From Bdellovibrionales bacterium CG10_big_fil_rev_8_21_14_0_10_45_34 (GTDB lineage Bacteria; Bdellovibrionota; Bdellovibrionia; Bdellovibrionales; 1-14-0-10-45-34): a stretch of DNA of 64,000 nt. Below are positions 25,636 through 34,773 of the stretch, in pieces. Positions within the stretch are counted from its first letter, which is position 1. Each line of letters begins with the position of its first letter. Below the pieces are notes generated by a model. The model had not been told where the DNA came from and ran no database searches. It was given only the letters and a program-made list of their open reading frames with translations. Made by a program: the position numbers and the translations under genes. The stretch covers positions 38,105 through 102,104 of the forward strand of contig PEZS01000009.1 of NCBI GenBank assembly GCA_002778785.1, in the 5' to 3' direction.

Positions 25636-28068
25636 ATGAAAAAAACTATTGCCGTTCTACCGATTAAAAATACTGTTCTCTTCCCGACGGTCACTATGCC
25701 TTTGGCTGTGGGGCGGCCTCGTAGCGTTGCCTCCCTATTGAAGGCCCACTCTGAAAACAATCAAATTGTCATAGTTACTCAGCAAAACCTCGATGTAGTA
25801 GAACCAGAGCTTTCTGATCTCTACAAAGTTGGCACACTGTGCAAAATTGACGGTGTACATGGCAGTGAAGAGAACGGTTATCAAATTGTTGTGACTGGCC
25901 TATCGCGCTTTCAGATTGAAGATTATTTGTTTGAAGATGGGCATCATCGAGTTGCAGGAGCCGAAATCATCGAGCCGGAAATTGTGGAAGACCCCAGAAG
26001 AGAGGCTCTTTTTCAGGCACTCAAGGCACTTTCAAAAGAGATTCTCTCTTTAATTCCAGGGATGAAGTCTTCTATAGGACAAATGGTCGAAGGAATCAAC
26101 GATCCTAAATACCTCACCCATTTAGCGTCGACATACCTCAATATACCCATTGAAGAGAAACAAAAAATCTTAGAAAATATCGACCTCATTTCACGAATGG
26201 AAAAACTGCTGGAGCACCTGCGAAATGAGCGAGAAGTGCTCAATGTCAAAAAGGACGTTCAGGAAAAAATCACAGAAAGATTTTCAAAAGCTCAGCGGGA
26301 TGCGATTCTAAGAGAGCAAATGCGAGCTATTAAAGAGGAGTTGGGGGATCAAGGGGGCGGCGCCTCTGAGGGCTATCGTGAAAAAATAGAAAAAGCTAAG
26401 ATGCCAAAAGAAGCCTATAAGCAGGCGCAAGATGAACTGAATCGTTTTGAGCAACTTTCTCCGCACTCACCAGATTACCATGTGGTACGAAACTATTTAG
26501 ATTGGATGTTAAGCCTTCCTTGGAATATCAAAACAACAGACCGTATCGACATAGTTCATGCCGAAAATGTTTTAAACGAGGAACACTACGGACTTGAAAA
26601 AATTAAACAAAGAATTCTTCAGCATTTGGCAGTTGCCAGACTGAAAAAAGACCTAAAAGGTTCGATTCTTTTATTTGTTGGCCCGCCTGGGGTGGGAAAG
26701 ACGAGTCTTGGTCAGAGCATTGCTCATGCACTCGAGAGAAATTTTGTTCGCCTGAGCTTGGGAGGAGTTCGAGATGAAAGTGAAATCCGTGGACACAGAC
26801 GCACGTATATAGGATCTATGCCTGGCAGAATTGTTCAAAGTCTTAAACGTGCTGGTTCGCGAAATCCTGTAATGATGCTGGATGAAGTCGACAAACTGGG
26901 CGCAGGCTTTCATGGCGACCCTTCAAGCGCGTTGCTTGAGGTGCTCGATCCTGAACAGAATAATACGTTTGTGGATCATTATCTAGACGTGCCCTTTGAT
27001 TTGTCTGATGTGTTGTTTATAGCAACCGCCAACCGCCTCGATACAATACCTGCTCCGCTGCTTGATCGCATGGAGATTATTGAACTCGCAAGCTACACAC
27101 TGAGTGAAAAAGTGGGAATTGCTAAAAAGTATTTAATACCAAAACAGTATAAAGAGAACGGCCTTCAGAATGATGACTTGATTATCCCAGATGTAATTCT
27201 TGAGCAAATCGCTGAAGGCTACACGCGAGAGGCGGGAGTGAGAGAGTTACAGCGACAAATCGGTGCTATCGGGCGCTGGGCTGCAGAGAAGATTGTTCGG
27301 AGTGAGATACAAACTGAAAGTCAAAAAAGTTTGGATCAAGAGTCTTCGGCGGCCAATCCCCTTACTGAAGGGAGCCCTCGTAAAGGGGCAAAGGTACAAC
27401 TTGATGGACCTTCTTTGGTGGAAGCCCTTGGTTCGAGAAAATATTATCCTGATGTAGCTCTAGAGTCTCCCCCTTACGGAGTTGTTACCGGCATTGCGTG
27501 GACTCCTATGGGCGGAGATGTGTTGTTTGTTGAAACACACCAAATGCCAGGCTCAGGTAAAATCACAATTACTGGTCAGCTTGGCGATGTGATGAAAGAA
27601 AGCGCTCAAATTGCGATGAGTCTTGCAAGATCGCAGGCTTCGATTCTGAATCCGAGTATTGATTTTGAAAAAAATGACTTTCATATCCATGTGCCGTCGG
27701 GCGCTATTGGGAAGGACGGACCATCTGCGGGCGTCACTCTTACAACAGCATTGATTTCTCTGCTTCTGAAGAAGGAAGTAAATCCAAAACTTTCTATGAC
27801 TGGAGAGATCACTCTACGTCGAGCCGTGCTTCCTGTTGGCGGAATTAAAGAGAAAGTGTTAGCTGCCCATAGAGCTGGCATTGAAGAGATAATCCTTCCT
27901 AAGCGAAATGAAGTTGATCTTGAAAAGCTCCCAGCTGAAGTGAAGTCTGGGATCAAGTTTCACTTTGCAGAGACGCTCGACGATGTTTTAAAGGTGGCTC
28001 TCGATCTGCCGCCTTTTTCCATGATTCAACATATGCAAAACGGTTTAAGTAAACATAGATGTGATTAG
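25636..28068 (+). CDS. lon: ATP-dependent protease Lon
   Basis: 810-residue cytoplasmic AAA+ protease. N-terminal substrate-binding LAN domain (IAVLPIKNTVLFPTVTMPLAVGR), Walker A GPPGVGKTS, Walker B VMMLDEVDKLG, and a C-terminal Ser-Lys protease domain with the catalytic Ser in KDGPSAG and Lys in GGIKEKVLAAHRAG. A Ser/Gln/Glu-rich insertion of about 30 residues (near SQKSLDQESSAANPL) separates the ATPase and protease domains. The upstream region carries TTGACC at 25599-25604 and a short inverted repeat ACTCG/CGAGT (25586-25597); the ribosome-binding site is weak (AAGA). Confidence 0.98.
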   Translation: MKKTIAVLPIKNTVLFPTVTMPLAVGRPRSVASLLKAHSENNQIVIVTQQNLDVVEPELSDLYKVGTLCKIDGVHGSEENGYQIVVTGLSRFQIEDYLFEDGHHRVAGAEIIEPEIVEDPRREALFQALKALSKEILSLIPGMKSSIGQMVEGINDPKYLTHLASTYLNIPIEEKQKILENIDLISRMEKLLEHLRNEREVLNVKKDVQEKITERFSKAQRDAILREQMRAIKEELGDQGGGASEGYREKIEKAKMPKEAYKQAQDELNRFEQLSPHSPDYHVVRNYLDWMLSLPWNIKTTDRIDIVHAENVLNEEHYGLEKIKQRILQHLAVARLKKDLKGSILLFVGPPGVGKTSLGQSIAHALERNFVRLSLGGVRDESEIRGHRRTYIGSMPGRIVQSLKRAGSRNPVMMLDEVDKLGAGFHGDPSSALLEVLDPEQNNTFVDHYLDVPFDLSDVLFIATANRLDTIPAPLLDRMEIIELASYTLSEKVGIAKKYLIPKQYKENGLQNDDLIIPDVILEQIAEGYTREAGVRELQRQIGAIGRWAAEKIVRSEIQTESQKSLDQESSAANPLTEGSPRKGAKVQLDGPSLVEALGSRKYYPDVALESPPYGVVTGIAWTPMGGDVLFVETHQMPGSGKITITGQLGDVMKESAQIAMSLARSQASILNPSIDFEKNDFHIHVPSGAIGKDGPSAGVTLTTALISLLLKKEVNPKLSMTGEITLRRAVLPVGGIKEKVLAAHRAGIEEIILPKRNEVDLEKLPAEVKSGIKFHFAETLDDVLKVALDLPPFSMIQHMQNGLSKHRCD

Positions 28069-28532
28069 AGCTGTTTAAGACGCACGAGTTCGCGGCGGGA
28101 TTCGTCGAGGGCCGCTTTATAATTAAACATTTGCGCCTGTTGAGTCTCGATGACTTTCTGTAACGACTGTAGACGAGTTTCAAAGGCCCGCACCATTTGA
28201 TTCTGCCGATCAATTAAAGATGCCACATCATCCTGATGAACAGCGCGTTCTGTGATTCGCCCCGAGAGCTGGGCATATTTTGTTCTCATTTCATCCGTAA
28301 CATGGTCGATCTTAGCCTCAAGCTGCCCTAGTCGGGACTGATGTCTTTCCATCTTCAGTTGAAGCGTCTTTACGTGGTCTTGAATACGGGCGGCAGATGA
28401 AGAAATCAAATCTTCAATGCGTCTAATCTCCGATCGATCTAAACCCCGATCCTGCTTAAGAGGAACTTCAACGATGGATGGCGTCTCCGAATTGGGTGAA
28501 GAAAAAAATCGTGGATCAAACTCTCGTCTCAT
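28065..28532 (-). CDS. coiled-coil protein of unknown function
   Basis: 155-residue soluble protein, unrecognised. From about residue 40 to the end it is one long, charged heptad-like helix (SEIRRIEDLISSSAARIQDHV ... LQSLQKVIETQQAQMF), so a coiled coil is likely. ATG 28532 follows GGGAG by five bases; an upstream ATG at 28565 lacks such a site. Its 3' end overlaps lon's 3' end by four bases, tail to tail. Confidence 0.7.
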   Translation of the reverse strand: MRREFDPRFFSSPNSETPSIVEVPLKQDRGLDRSEIRRIEDLISSSAARIQDHVKTLQLKMERHQSRLGQLEAKIDHVTDEMRTKYAQLSGRITERAVHQDDVASLIDRQNQMVRAFETRLQSLQKVIETQQAQMFNYKAALDESRRELVRLKQL

Positions 28533-28633
28533 AATAACTCCCAGATACATCTCCCTGTATCTCACTTCTATTGGATCATAAATTCGACAATTCTTCTAGA
28601 CGTATGTAGGTTAAAAAATCTATTCTGAAATGG

Positions 28634-29626
28634 ATGAAGACTGCGCATGATTTTGCTCGCTATCTACTCACAAAGGATCCCCAGTCGGATGCCGTAAGGC
28701 TGACTCTCTACCATTACCTAAAAAATGTTGGCCACTCAGGTACATTGATCGATGAGGCGTTCATCGAAGGTTTCTTTCGTACGTGTTTATCGTTTGAATA
28801 TTGGCGCGGAAATTGTGAAGAGCTTATGACAAAGGTCCAGCTTGAGTTAACAGAGTCCATGAGCTTCGCTGACTATGCGGTAATAGAACCCGAGCAAGTC
28901 CTAAGGGTTCAAAAAGACAATGACAGAAGAAACCTTATCAAAAACTGGTTAGATAAACGCGCGGAAGGATTTTCATACCGATACGACTTATTAAGCAAGG
29001 GCTTTCAAAACGAAGGCAATGTCACGATGGCTTTTGTACAGAATAAGGCGGGTGGTATCACTGTTTTCCAGTTTAATGAGTGGTTTTCAATAGCCTCAGA
29101 TGGTCAACTAAGCCCTCTATGGCGAGACTTCAATCTAGAGTACGGTGCCAACGGCTTCATTCTGCCTGGTAGACCCTTTAGAATCTGGGTGCGCGATCAT
29201 GTAGTTGCAGTGGTGCAGTTTTTGGGTGAAGAAAAAATACAAAGTTGTCGTGTCACGCGTGGGTATACTTTTAACAAGAATAACAACCAAAGTTTTGAAA
29301 CAGCGCGGCCCCTAGAAGAGTCTCCTGAATTGTTTTATCGGATTAAAGCCTTAGAAAGGCCCTTTTTGCCTCTTTCAAGCGATCCGCTTTACCAGAACCT
29401 TGTGCTCCTGTTGGAAGAAGCCATTCTCAAAGCCCAGACTCCGTCTAAAGAGTCTATCGCCATAGCATGTAATGCCTTCAATCGTGGCCAGAGTCTGTTT
29501 GATTTTGTCTACCCAGATGACAAAGTACTGTATCTGCTGTTAAGAGATCTTTCGTTCACAATTGAACGAATGACTGGAGAGCTCTCAAAATGGCAGGACA
29601 AACCATTAGACTCAATCGATTTATAG
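28634..29626 (+). CDS. hypothetical protein, cytoplasmic
   Basis: 330-residue protein with no signal peptide or membrane segment and no motif I recognise. The sequence is well mixed, with many aromatic and charged residues, as in a globular protein (for example FQFNEWFSIASDGQLSPLWRDFNLEYGANG). The weak ribosome-binding region is TGAAATGG. Its last 37 bases overlap the pseudouridine synthase gene, so the two are probably cotranscribed and coupled. Confidence 0.7.
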   Translation: MKTAHDFARYLLTKDPQSDAVRLTLYHYLKNVGHSGTLIDEAFIEGFFRTCLSFEYWRGNCEELMTKVQLELTESMSFADYAVIEPEQVLRVQKDNDRRNLIKNWLDKRAEGFSYRYDLLSKGFQNEGNVTMAFVQNKAGGITVFQFNEWFSIASDGQLSPLWRDFNLEYGANGFILPGRPFRIWVRDHVVAVVQFLGEEKIQSCRVTRGYTFNKNNNQSFETARPLEESPELFYRIKALERPFLPLSSDPLYQNLVLLLEEAILKAQTPSKESIAIACNAFNRGQSLFDFVYPDDKVLYLLLRDLSFTIERMTGELSKWQDKPLDSIDL

Positions 29627-30408
29627 CACAAGCCGGGGTTTGCTCGCGCCGGAAGGCCGACTTTCATATCGACTCCGGTGACGTTAAAGTTAATGGCCAA
29701 AAAGTTTACGAACTAGGGGTCAAAGTAGATCCCGATCGAGACAGAGTGGAGTTTCAAGGCAAACACATTCAGGTCAACTCTGAGAAACTGTATTTGGCTT
29801 TCTACAAACCACGGCATGTTGTTACCACTCTCCATGATCCCGAAGACCGACCGTGCATCGGCGATTACCTTAAAAAAATGAAAACCAGGGTTTACCCTGT
29901 AGGTCGCTTGGACTGGGATTCAGAGGGCCTTTTGATTCTAACGAACGACGGAGATTATTCGGAAAGAGTTCTTAGCCCTAAAGGAGCAGTTCCGAAAACC
30001 TATAAAGTCAAAATTAGCCAGTCCCTTACCGAAAACCAAATCGGTAAACTACAAAGAGGCGTTTCGATCGAAGGCGGCGGTAGAGTGCGCGTTGATACTA
30101 TCCGCCGGTTAAAGCCTCCTAAAGGCGATACAAAAGTCGGACGCTCCATGAGCACTGATGCCCAGTGGGTAGAGGTAATTATTTCTGAGGGCAAGAATCG
30201 ACAAATTAGAAAAATGTTTGAAAAGTTGCGAATTGACGTTCAAAAACTCCAACGAGTTGCAATTGGCAGACTTAAAATCGGCACTCTTAAACCCGGAGAA
30301 CTTCGTCCCCTTAACGAGCGACAGGTTCGGATGTCACTTCAAGGCTTAGAAGAACAACCCCAACGTCATTTCAGAAAAACAAAAATTCAACGAAGAACAC
30401 GCAAATGA
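29590..30408 (+). CDS. rluB: RsuA/RluB-family pseudouridine synthase
   Basis: 272 residues: an N-terminal S4 RNA-binding domain (RLNRFIAQAGVCSRRKADFHIDSG), then the catalytic domain with YPVGRLDWDSEGLLILTND, where the Asp attacks uridine, and SEGKNRQIRKMFE. The family modifies rRNA; RluB acts on 23S rRNA (U2605 in E. coli), but RluE, RluF and RsuA are close relatives, so the exact site is not certain. The C-terminal tail is basic. The start lies inside the upstream gene. Confidence 0.88.
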   Translation: MAGQTIRLNRFIAQAGVCSRRKADFHIDSGDVKVNGQKVYELGVKVDPDRDRVEFQGKHIQVNSEKLYLAFYKPRHVVTTLHDPEDRPCIGDYLKKMKTRVYPVGRLDWDSEGLLILTNDGDYSERVLSPKGAVPKTYKVKISQSLTENQIGKLQRGVSIEGGGRVRVDTIRRLKPPKGDTKVGRSMSTDAQWVEVIISEGKNRQIRKMFEKLRIDVQKLQRVAIGRLKIGTLKPGELRPLNERQVRMSLQGLEEQPQRHFRKTKIQRRTRK

Positions 30409-30449
30409 AAGCTTCGAAGGTTTATCGCGCTCGAAATTATTATTGCTAA

Positions 30450-31235
30450 CTAATTCCCTAAGGTTCGCTTAATAAGTTCAGCCTCTTCTTGCATTTTCTC
30501 CGATCCACCTTGAGCCCCACTGCCTCCGCTGGGACTTAATGCTTCAGTAGCACTGCTGCCAGGTACCCCCAAAGGAGCATCTTGCATCGGTTTTGCTGAT
30601 GAAACTCGAGAGTCTAACTTCGTGCGCTTTTGGCGCTGAGCCTCATCGTATTCGCGTAAATAACGCCTGTACTCGTCATCAAACTCTCGCTGGCGAAACT
30701 GCATATCACTGTCAAAATCTCTTTGTTTCACGCGTAAGTCAGACTCGAAATTGCCTCGGTCTTCACGTTCCTGACTAAAAAAGTTTCTTCTTTCGGAGTC
30801 TTGCTCACTAAAGAAATCTTGCCTCTCTTTTGAATCATGCTTTTCAGAAAGAAAAGCTTCGCGCTTTTTTCGTAGAGCCACTAAATAGTCTTCCCTACGC
30901 TTTTTTTCAGCCTTAGTGTACTCGGCTCGCACCCGCTCCACACTTTTTCGCAGACTCTCGCGCGCCCGTCGCATCTGGGTTTGAAATCGGCTACGAATCC
31001 TTTGGGGCGCAGTGCTGTGGTCGTCATCCATCATTTTGAGCACAAAAGCGAGCTCGTCGTTTTCTTTTTTGATTGTGTCTGGGATCTCATTTCTCAGCTC
31101 ACCCAAATAACTTCTATCGTCTTGGAGGGAGACATCTTTAAGATCATCAGCCGAAGGTTTTTTTGTCGATGAAACACATCCAGCGACTCCTGCAACCATA
31201 AGACCCAATAAAACCCAACATTTTATTTGCAGCAT
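30450..31235 (-). CDS. lipoprotein with long charged repeat region
   Basis: 261-residue putative lipoprotein: signal with lipobox VAGC (cleavage before Cys at about residue 20). Residues 75-215 are an almost continuous Arg/Glu/Asp/Gln-rich helix that includes a degenerate 11-13-residue repeat (FFSEQDSERRN, FFSQEREDRGN, FESDLRVKQRD, FDSDMQFRQRE, FDDEYRRYLRE). The tail is Gly/Ser/Pro-rich. Start ATG 31235 follows GAGGTGAGA; an in-frame ATG seven codons earlier is less likely. No family recognised. Confidence 0.7.
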   Translation of the reverse strand: MLQIKCWVLLGLMVAGVAGCVSSTKKPSADDLKDVSLQDDRSYLGELRNEIPDTIKKENDELAFVLKMMDDDHSTAPQRIRSRFQTQMRRARESLRKSVERVRAEYTKAEKKRREDYLVALRKKREAFLSEKHDSKERQDFFSEQDSERRNFFSQEREDRGNFESDLRVKQRDFDSDMQFRQREFDDEYRRYLREYDEAQRQKRTKLDSRVSSAKPMQDAPLGVPGSSATEALSPSGGSGAQGGSEKMQEEAELIKRTLGN

Positions 31236-31271
31236 TCTCACCTCGCTCACCGGCATGTACTAGTTCAACTA

Positions 31272-31317
31272 CTAGGGGCTATTGCCGTTTCGTTAACGAA
31301 ATAGCAATAGCCCCTAG
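31272..31317. repeat. 46-nt perfect double palindrome (copy 2)
   Basis: Arms CTAGGGGCTATTGC (31272-31285) and its exact reverse complement (31304-31317) flank an inner 14-base palindrome TTTCGTTAACGAAA (31288-31301). The only unpaired bases are CG and TA between arm and core. It lies in the divergent region between the lipoprotein gene and the HAMP-protein gene. There is no U-tract, so it is not a standard terminator. The arms match the element at 22590-22658. Confidence 0.65.
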
Positions 31318-31565
31318 ATACAGAAGAAGACAATCTGCAGTTTGTGTCAAAGGATGGCGCCTCCTCAAAATTCTCTCTGGCGCACTATGCAACTTGCGGT
31401 TGGGAAAAACTTCTGGCAATGCCAACTGCGCAACAATCTCGATTGATTGTTTGTCTCAGCCATTGGCCAAGGCCAGGTCTTTTTTGCCGACAGACAAAAG
31501 CAAAGAGTTCTTTCAGATTGTGGGCTTTCTGTTTCACTCGAGCACCAAGGGTTTAAACTATACCA
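31318..31565. other. intergenic stretch, no convincing gene
   Basis: No strong start, ribosome-binding site or long frame. One plus-strand frame reads MAPPQNSLWRT... from ATG 31354, stops at TGA 31444, then continues open as 50 codons (31447-31599, VSAIGQGQVFFADRQKQRV...) that look more protein-like than random, overlapping the next gene. This could be a decayed small gene interrupted by the stop, but I do not call it. Confidence 0.3.
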
Positions 31566-32198
31566 ATGTGGGCCGCACACAAATATCTCTACGGTTTAGG
31601 AGCAAATTTTAAACTTCCGAGAGCTTCTATTATCCAACGCAAGTTTCAGTGGAGATACACACTCTATTTACTAGGGGCAGTGTTCTGGTCTCTGTCGATC
31701 GGCATAGGCATTGCTTTTTATTTTATCAATCAAAACTATGAGATCTTTCGAGGTCTTGCCGAGCAGCTCGCGCCTAACCTCTTGCCCAATATAGACCGCG
31801 AATACAATTTGGTGAGATGGGTCTTAGTGGTTCTCATTCCTTCGGTAACCGGATTGTATTTTTATCTAGGTTGGAGATTTACCCAAAAACTCATCGCTCC
31901 TGTCATTCTGCTAGAGGCACATGTACGAAGGTTGAGCCGAGGCGATTTGTCGCAGCCACCTTTGAGAGTGCGCCATGATGATGAGTTTCATGAACTTGTC
32001 GATAGCTACAATTATATGTACCGCTCACTACAGTCTCAAACGCAACTAGATTTAGAACTCCTTACGTCACTTCCCGCCCAAGCTATTAGTCAATCAGCTT
32101 ATAGCCAGTGGGTACAACATATAGAGACGAAGAAAAAACAAGTTAGTGGCCTCTCCTCTGCGCCTTCTGCAGATCGCGATCTACGTCGCGTTTCTTAA
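31566..32198 (+). CDS. two-TM protein with a HAMP domain
   Basis: 210-residue membrane protein: helix 1 about 32-53 (TLYLLGAVFWSLSIGIGIAFYFI), a short extracytoplasmic loop, helix 2 about 84-104 (WVLVVLIPSVTGLYFYLGW), then a HAMP linker (LIAPVILLEAHVRRLSRGDLSQPPLRVRHDDEFHELVDSYNYMYRSL). It has neither kinase, cyclase nor chemoreceptor signalling domain after the HAMP, only a 50-residue tail. The ATG at 31566 is the only start in frame before the first helix; its ribosome-binding site (AAGGG, 12 bases away) is weak. The 3' end overlaps smpB's 3' end by 56 bases. Confidence 0.72.
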   Translation: MWAAHKYLYGLGANFKLPRASIIQRKFQWRYTLYLLGAVFWSLSIGIGIAFYFINQNYEIFRGLAEQLAPNLLPNIDREYNLVRWVLVVLIPSVTGLYFYLGWRFTQKLIAPVILLEAHVRRLSRGDLSQPPLRVRHDDEFHELVDSYNYMYRSLQSQTQLDLELLTSLPAQAISQSAYSQWVQHIETKKKQVSGLSSAPSADRDLRRVS

Positions 32199-32589
32199 TC
32201 GCCTCGCGTTTATCATGTTTTTTCTTACCCTTAACAACCGCCACCTCCACCTTGACTCGAGGACCTTTGAAGTAAATTTTTGCAGGGATCAAAGTAACCC
32301 CTTTCTCTCGAATCATGCCAAATAACCGATCAATTTGCTCTCTGTGCATAAGCAGTCGGCGTCGCCTTTCAGGTGCATGGTTATTATAACTGCTCGCTTG
32401 AAACGGGCTTATATGAACTCCTATTAAGTACATCTCTCCACGATGAATATCTATGTAAGAGTCTTTTAGCTGACAATGACCTCCCCTTAGACTTTTTACT
32501 TCGCTCCCGGTAAGCTCTATGCCCGCCTCCAGTCTTTCAAGGACTTCAAAATCGAACCTAGCTTTTCGATTGTCTGAGATTATCTTCAA
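32143..32589 (-). CDS. smpB: SsrA-binding protein SmpB
   Basis: 148-residue partner of tmRNA in ribosome rescue. Characteristic SDNRKARFDFEVLERLEAGIELTGSEVKSLRGG, then KDSYI and the basic C-terminal tail KKHDKREAIKKRDVDRDLQKAQRR that occupies the mRNA channel. Its first bases overlap the stop of the outer-membrane protein gene upstream (4 bases). The tmRNA gene is not in the window. Confidence 0.97.
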   Translation of the reverse strand: MKIISDNRKARFDFEVLERLEAGIELTGSEVKSLRGGHCQLKDSYIDIHRGEMYLIGVHISPFQASSYNNHAPERRRRLLMHREQIDRLFGMIREKGVTLIPAKIYFKGPRVKVEVAVVKGKKKHDKREAIKKRDVDRDLQKAQRRGH

Positions 32590-33902
32590 AGAGACTTCCC
32601 TTCTAAAGCGCTTGTCACAGCCAAAGAAAAAATATGATTCAAGCCGCCAACATCAAAACCAGGATAGCCAATATAATTTGGGTTCGCTTTATCGATGCGG
32701 CGATTATTCAGAATCTGCAATTGATAACCGAAAGAGATTTGTGCGCCTTCTAGATAACTTGTTAGTTGCCCAAGAGCGGACCTTGCTCCGACAGAAGCGA
32801 TATGTTTGTCTGTGTCGACGACGTTCACCGGTCCGGTGAGATCGGTCTCAACAAAGCTCGGATGAAACCCATAACCAAAAAAGGCGGCGTTTTTATCATC
32901 GATGTTTAAAGTGTAGCTCGCTTTGTAATTGAGCACATCCTTATATCGAGTTTCGTAGCGATACTGAGTATACGTATTGGCGGGCGTTTCAAACTCTACT
33001 AACACCCAAGGACTCTCAAATCGGGACCACCTTTCGTGTTCGACGAGCAAATCCAAAGAGTGATTTGCCAACCTGATTCCGACTCCGGCTTCAACCGTCT
33101 GCGGTCTAAAGAAAGTAGTCTGAGTGCCGCGAAAGTCGACAGGAATGTTTGCTGGTGCGACTCGGTTATTAACATCTAGTTTCACCTCTCCCCTTTTTTC
33201 TGCGCGAAAGACAAGGCTTGTCGAAAAGTGAGAATTCCATTGAGCATTTGCTCCGACATGAGGCGCAAGCGCAGGCCGCGCTACTGTAGTTTGCTGAATA
33301 TTTGTAGAATCGGGGGATACGGGAAATCTCGAATCCACGGTCGAGGCATAAACCAAGTAAAGATCTGCTGATACACCAAAAGAAAATCTCTCATCGAACT
33401 TTCGGCTTACTGTCAAAAGAAGATTGTATTGATCGGGCGAGTCTGATTGATATGCATACTGAGGTGTTGCGGGCTCCACTGAGTTCATCGAAACAACTTT
33501 ATCAAGTGGAGAGCTCATCATTGCAGTCAAGCCCCAATCGTTAGCTCCCAAGCTTATACCCATGTTGAACCAAGTGCTCGTGGAGTTAGGGTCGAAGCTT
33601 CCATACTGGTTGCTTGAGGCTCCATAGGTTGTAGATTCTCTAAGAACATTGTCTATCGATCGGAAATCTGACTGAGAACGGGAGATTCCAACACCCCACT
33701 GAACTCCGCTCACTTCAGCCCCGAGTGCAGGATTTACATAGACAGAAAACACGTCGTTGACCCTTGTTGAAATCGAATTCTGTGTGGCAATTCCAATTCC
33801 CGAGGTGCCAAAATTTGAAAATCCGTCTGCTAATAAAAGGGCGGGAGTAATTTGAAGCATCAAAAACCAAAGTGTTTTTCTATATTCTCTCAACCTTCTC
33901 AC
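32586..33902 (-). CDS. outer-membrane beta-barrel protein, FadL/OmpP1-like
   Basis: 438 residues with an N-terminal signal peptide (LWFLMLQITPALLLADG), then FGTSGIGIATQNSISTRVNDVFSVYVNPALGAE, which matches the FadL-family start where an Asn-Pro-Ala motif follows the hatch. Alternating hydrophobic strands continue to the end (GLNHIFSLAVTSAL). FadL proteins move hydrophobic substrates across the outer membrane. Family membership is by pattern and is not certain; it may be a more general porin-like barrel. Confidence 0.65.
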   Translation of the reverse strand: MRRLREYRKTLWFLMLQITPALLLADGFSNFGTSGIGIATQNSISTRVNDVFSVYVNPALGAEVSGVQWGVGISRSQSDFRSIDNVLRESTTYGASSNQYGSFDPNSTSTWFNMGISLGANDWGLTAMMSSPLDKVVSMNSVEPATPQYAYQSDSPDQYNLLLTVSRKFDERFSFGVSADLYLVYASTVDSRFPVSPDSTNIQQTTVARPALAPHVGANAQWNSHFSTSLVFRAEKRGEVKLDVNNRVAPANIPVDFRGTQTTFFRPQTVEAGVGIRLANHSLDLLVEHERWSRFESPWVLVEFETPANTYTQYRYETRYKDVLNYKASYTLNIDDKNAAFFGYGFHPSFVETDLTGPVNVVDTDKHIASVGARSALGQLTSYLEGAQISFGYQLQILNNRRIDKANPNYIGYPGFDVGGLNHIFSLAVTSALEGKSL

Positions 33903-33925
33903 AAACTCCTCTTTCAGATCTGGCC

Positions 33926-34756
33926 CTAGAGTGCGGCCTTACGCATTAGGCGCCCAAACAATTCCACATATTGCTGCCAAGATAGCTCTTCAGCTCTCGC
34001 ATTATCATTAATTTTCATTTGGTCAAAACAGATTGTGAGGTCTTCGGGTGGTGCCATTTGAGCCAGGTTGCTCGACAGCTTCTTTCTTCTTTGAGAAAAT
34101 GCCTGTTTGACAAACCTCAGATAGCGCTTTCGTTCTTCAACTCTTAGTTCAGTTGCTACTTTCTTTTGAAACCTGAGCACTCGGCTAGCCACTCTCGGCG
34201 GCGGATAGAAATCTTTGGGCCCTGCCTCGCACACCTTTGAAATTGTCCAAAATGTTTGTGAAATCACAGAGAGCAAGGAATAGTCATCGCTTCGAGCTCG
34301 TCCTGTGATCTTTGCGGCTACTTCTTTTTGAAACATCAGTACCATCTCGTTAATCGCACAATCCTCTACACTCAAGTCAACGACGAGGCTTGCGGCGATC
34401 TGATAGGGTAAGTTACTCACTAGCACAGAGCGGTCAACTTTCGACCAATCAAACCTTAGGGCATCTGCTTGAATAACGTCGAGCCCCTCTGCCTGCCAAA
34501 ATGTTACCCAGTCGCGATCCATTTCGATCAGCAATAAGGTTCGATCGAGCTTTACGAGCTCCTCAGTGAGTGCGCCAAGTCCCGGCCCTATCTCTATAAC
34601 CTGCCCTTCAAGAGTTGGGCGGTCTAATTTTGCGGCGGCAATGATCTTGGCAACAATCTGCTGGTTGACGAGAAAGTTTTGTCCCAGCTTCTTGTTGGGA
34701 TTTCTCTTAAGTTCACCCAATCTCGCCAGTAGCTTTTGAACACTGTACTCTGCCAT
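33926..34756 (-). CDS. rsmA: 16S rRNA dimethyladenosine transferase
   Basis: KsgA/RsmA dimethylates A1518 and A1519 of 16S rRNA using S-adenosylmethionine. Motifs: KKLGQNFLVNQ, SAM-binding VIEIGPGLGALTEEL, acidic LLIEMDRD, catalytic NLPYQIA, and FYPPPRVASRVLRF. I start it at ATG 34756 (276 residues), after GAGAGGAA and 17 bases beyond the tsaD stop; the frame is open to 34828 inside tsaD. Cotranscribed with tsaD. Confidence 0.96.
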   Translation of the reverse strand: MAEYSVQKLLARLGELKRNPNKKLGQNFLVNQQIVAKIIAAAKLDRPTLEGQVIEIGPGLGALTEELVKLDRTLLLIEMDRDWVTFWQAEGLDVIQADALRFDWSKVDRSVLVSNLPYQIAASLVVDLSVEDCAINEMVLMFQKEVAAKITGRARSDDYSLLSVISQTFWTISKVCEAGPKDFYPPPRVASRVLRFQKKVATELRVEERKRYLRFVKQAFSQRRKKLSSNLAQMAPPEDLTICFDQMKINDNARAEELSWQQYVELFGRLMRKAAL

Positions 34757-34773
34757 AGTAGGCGTTTCCTCTC

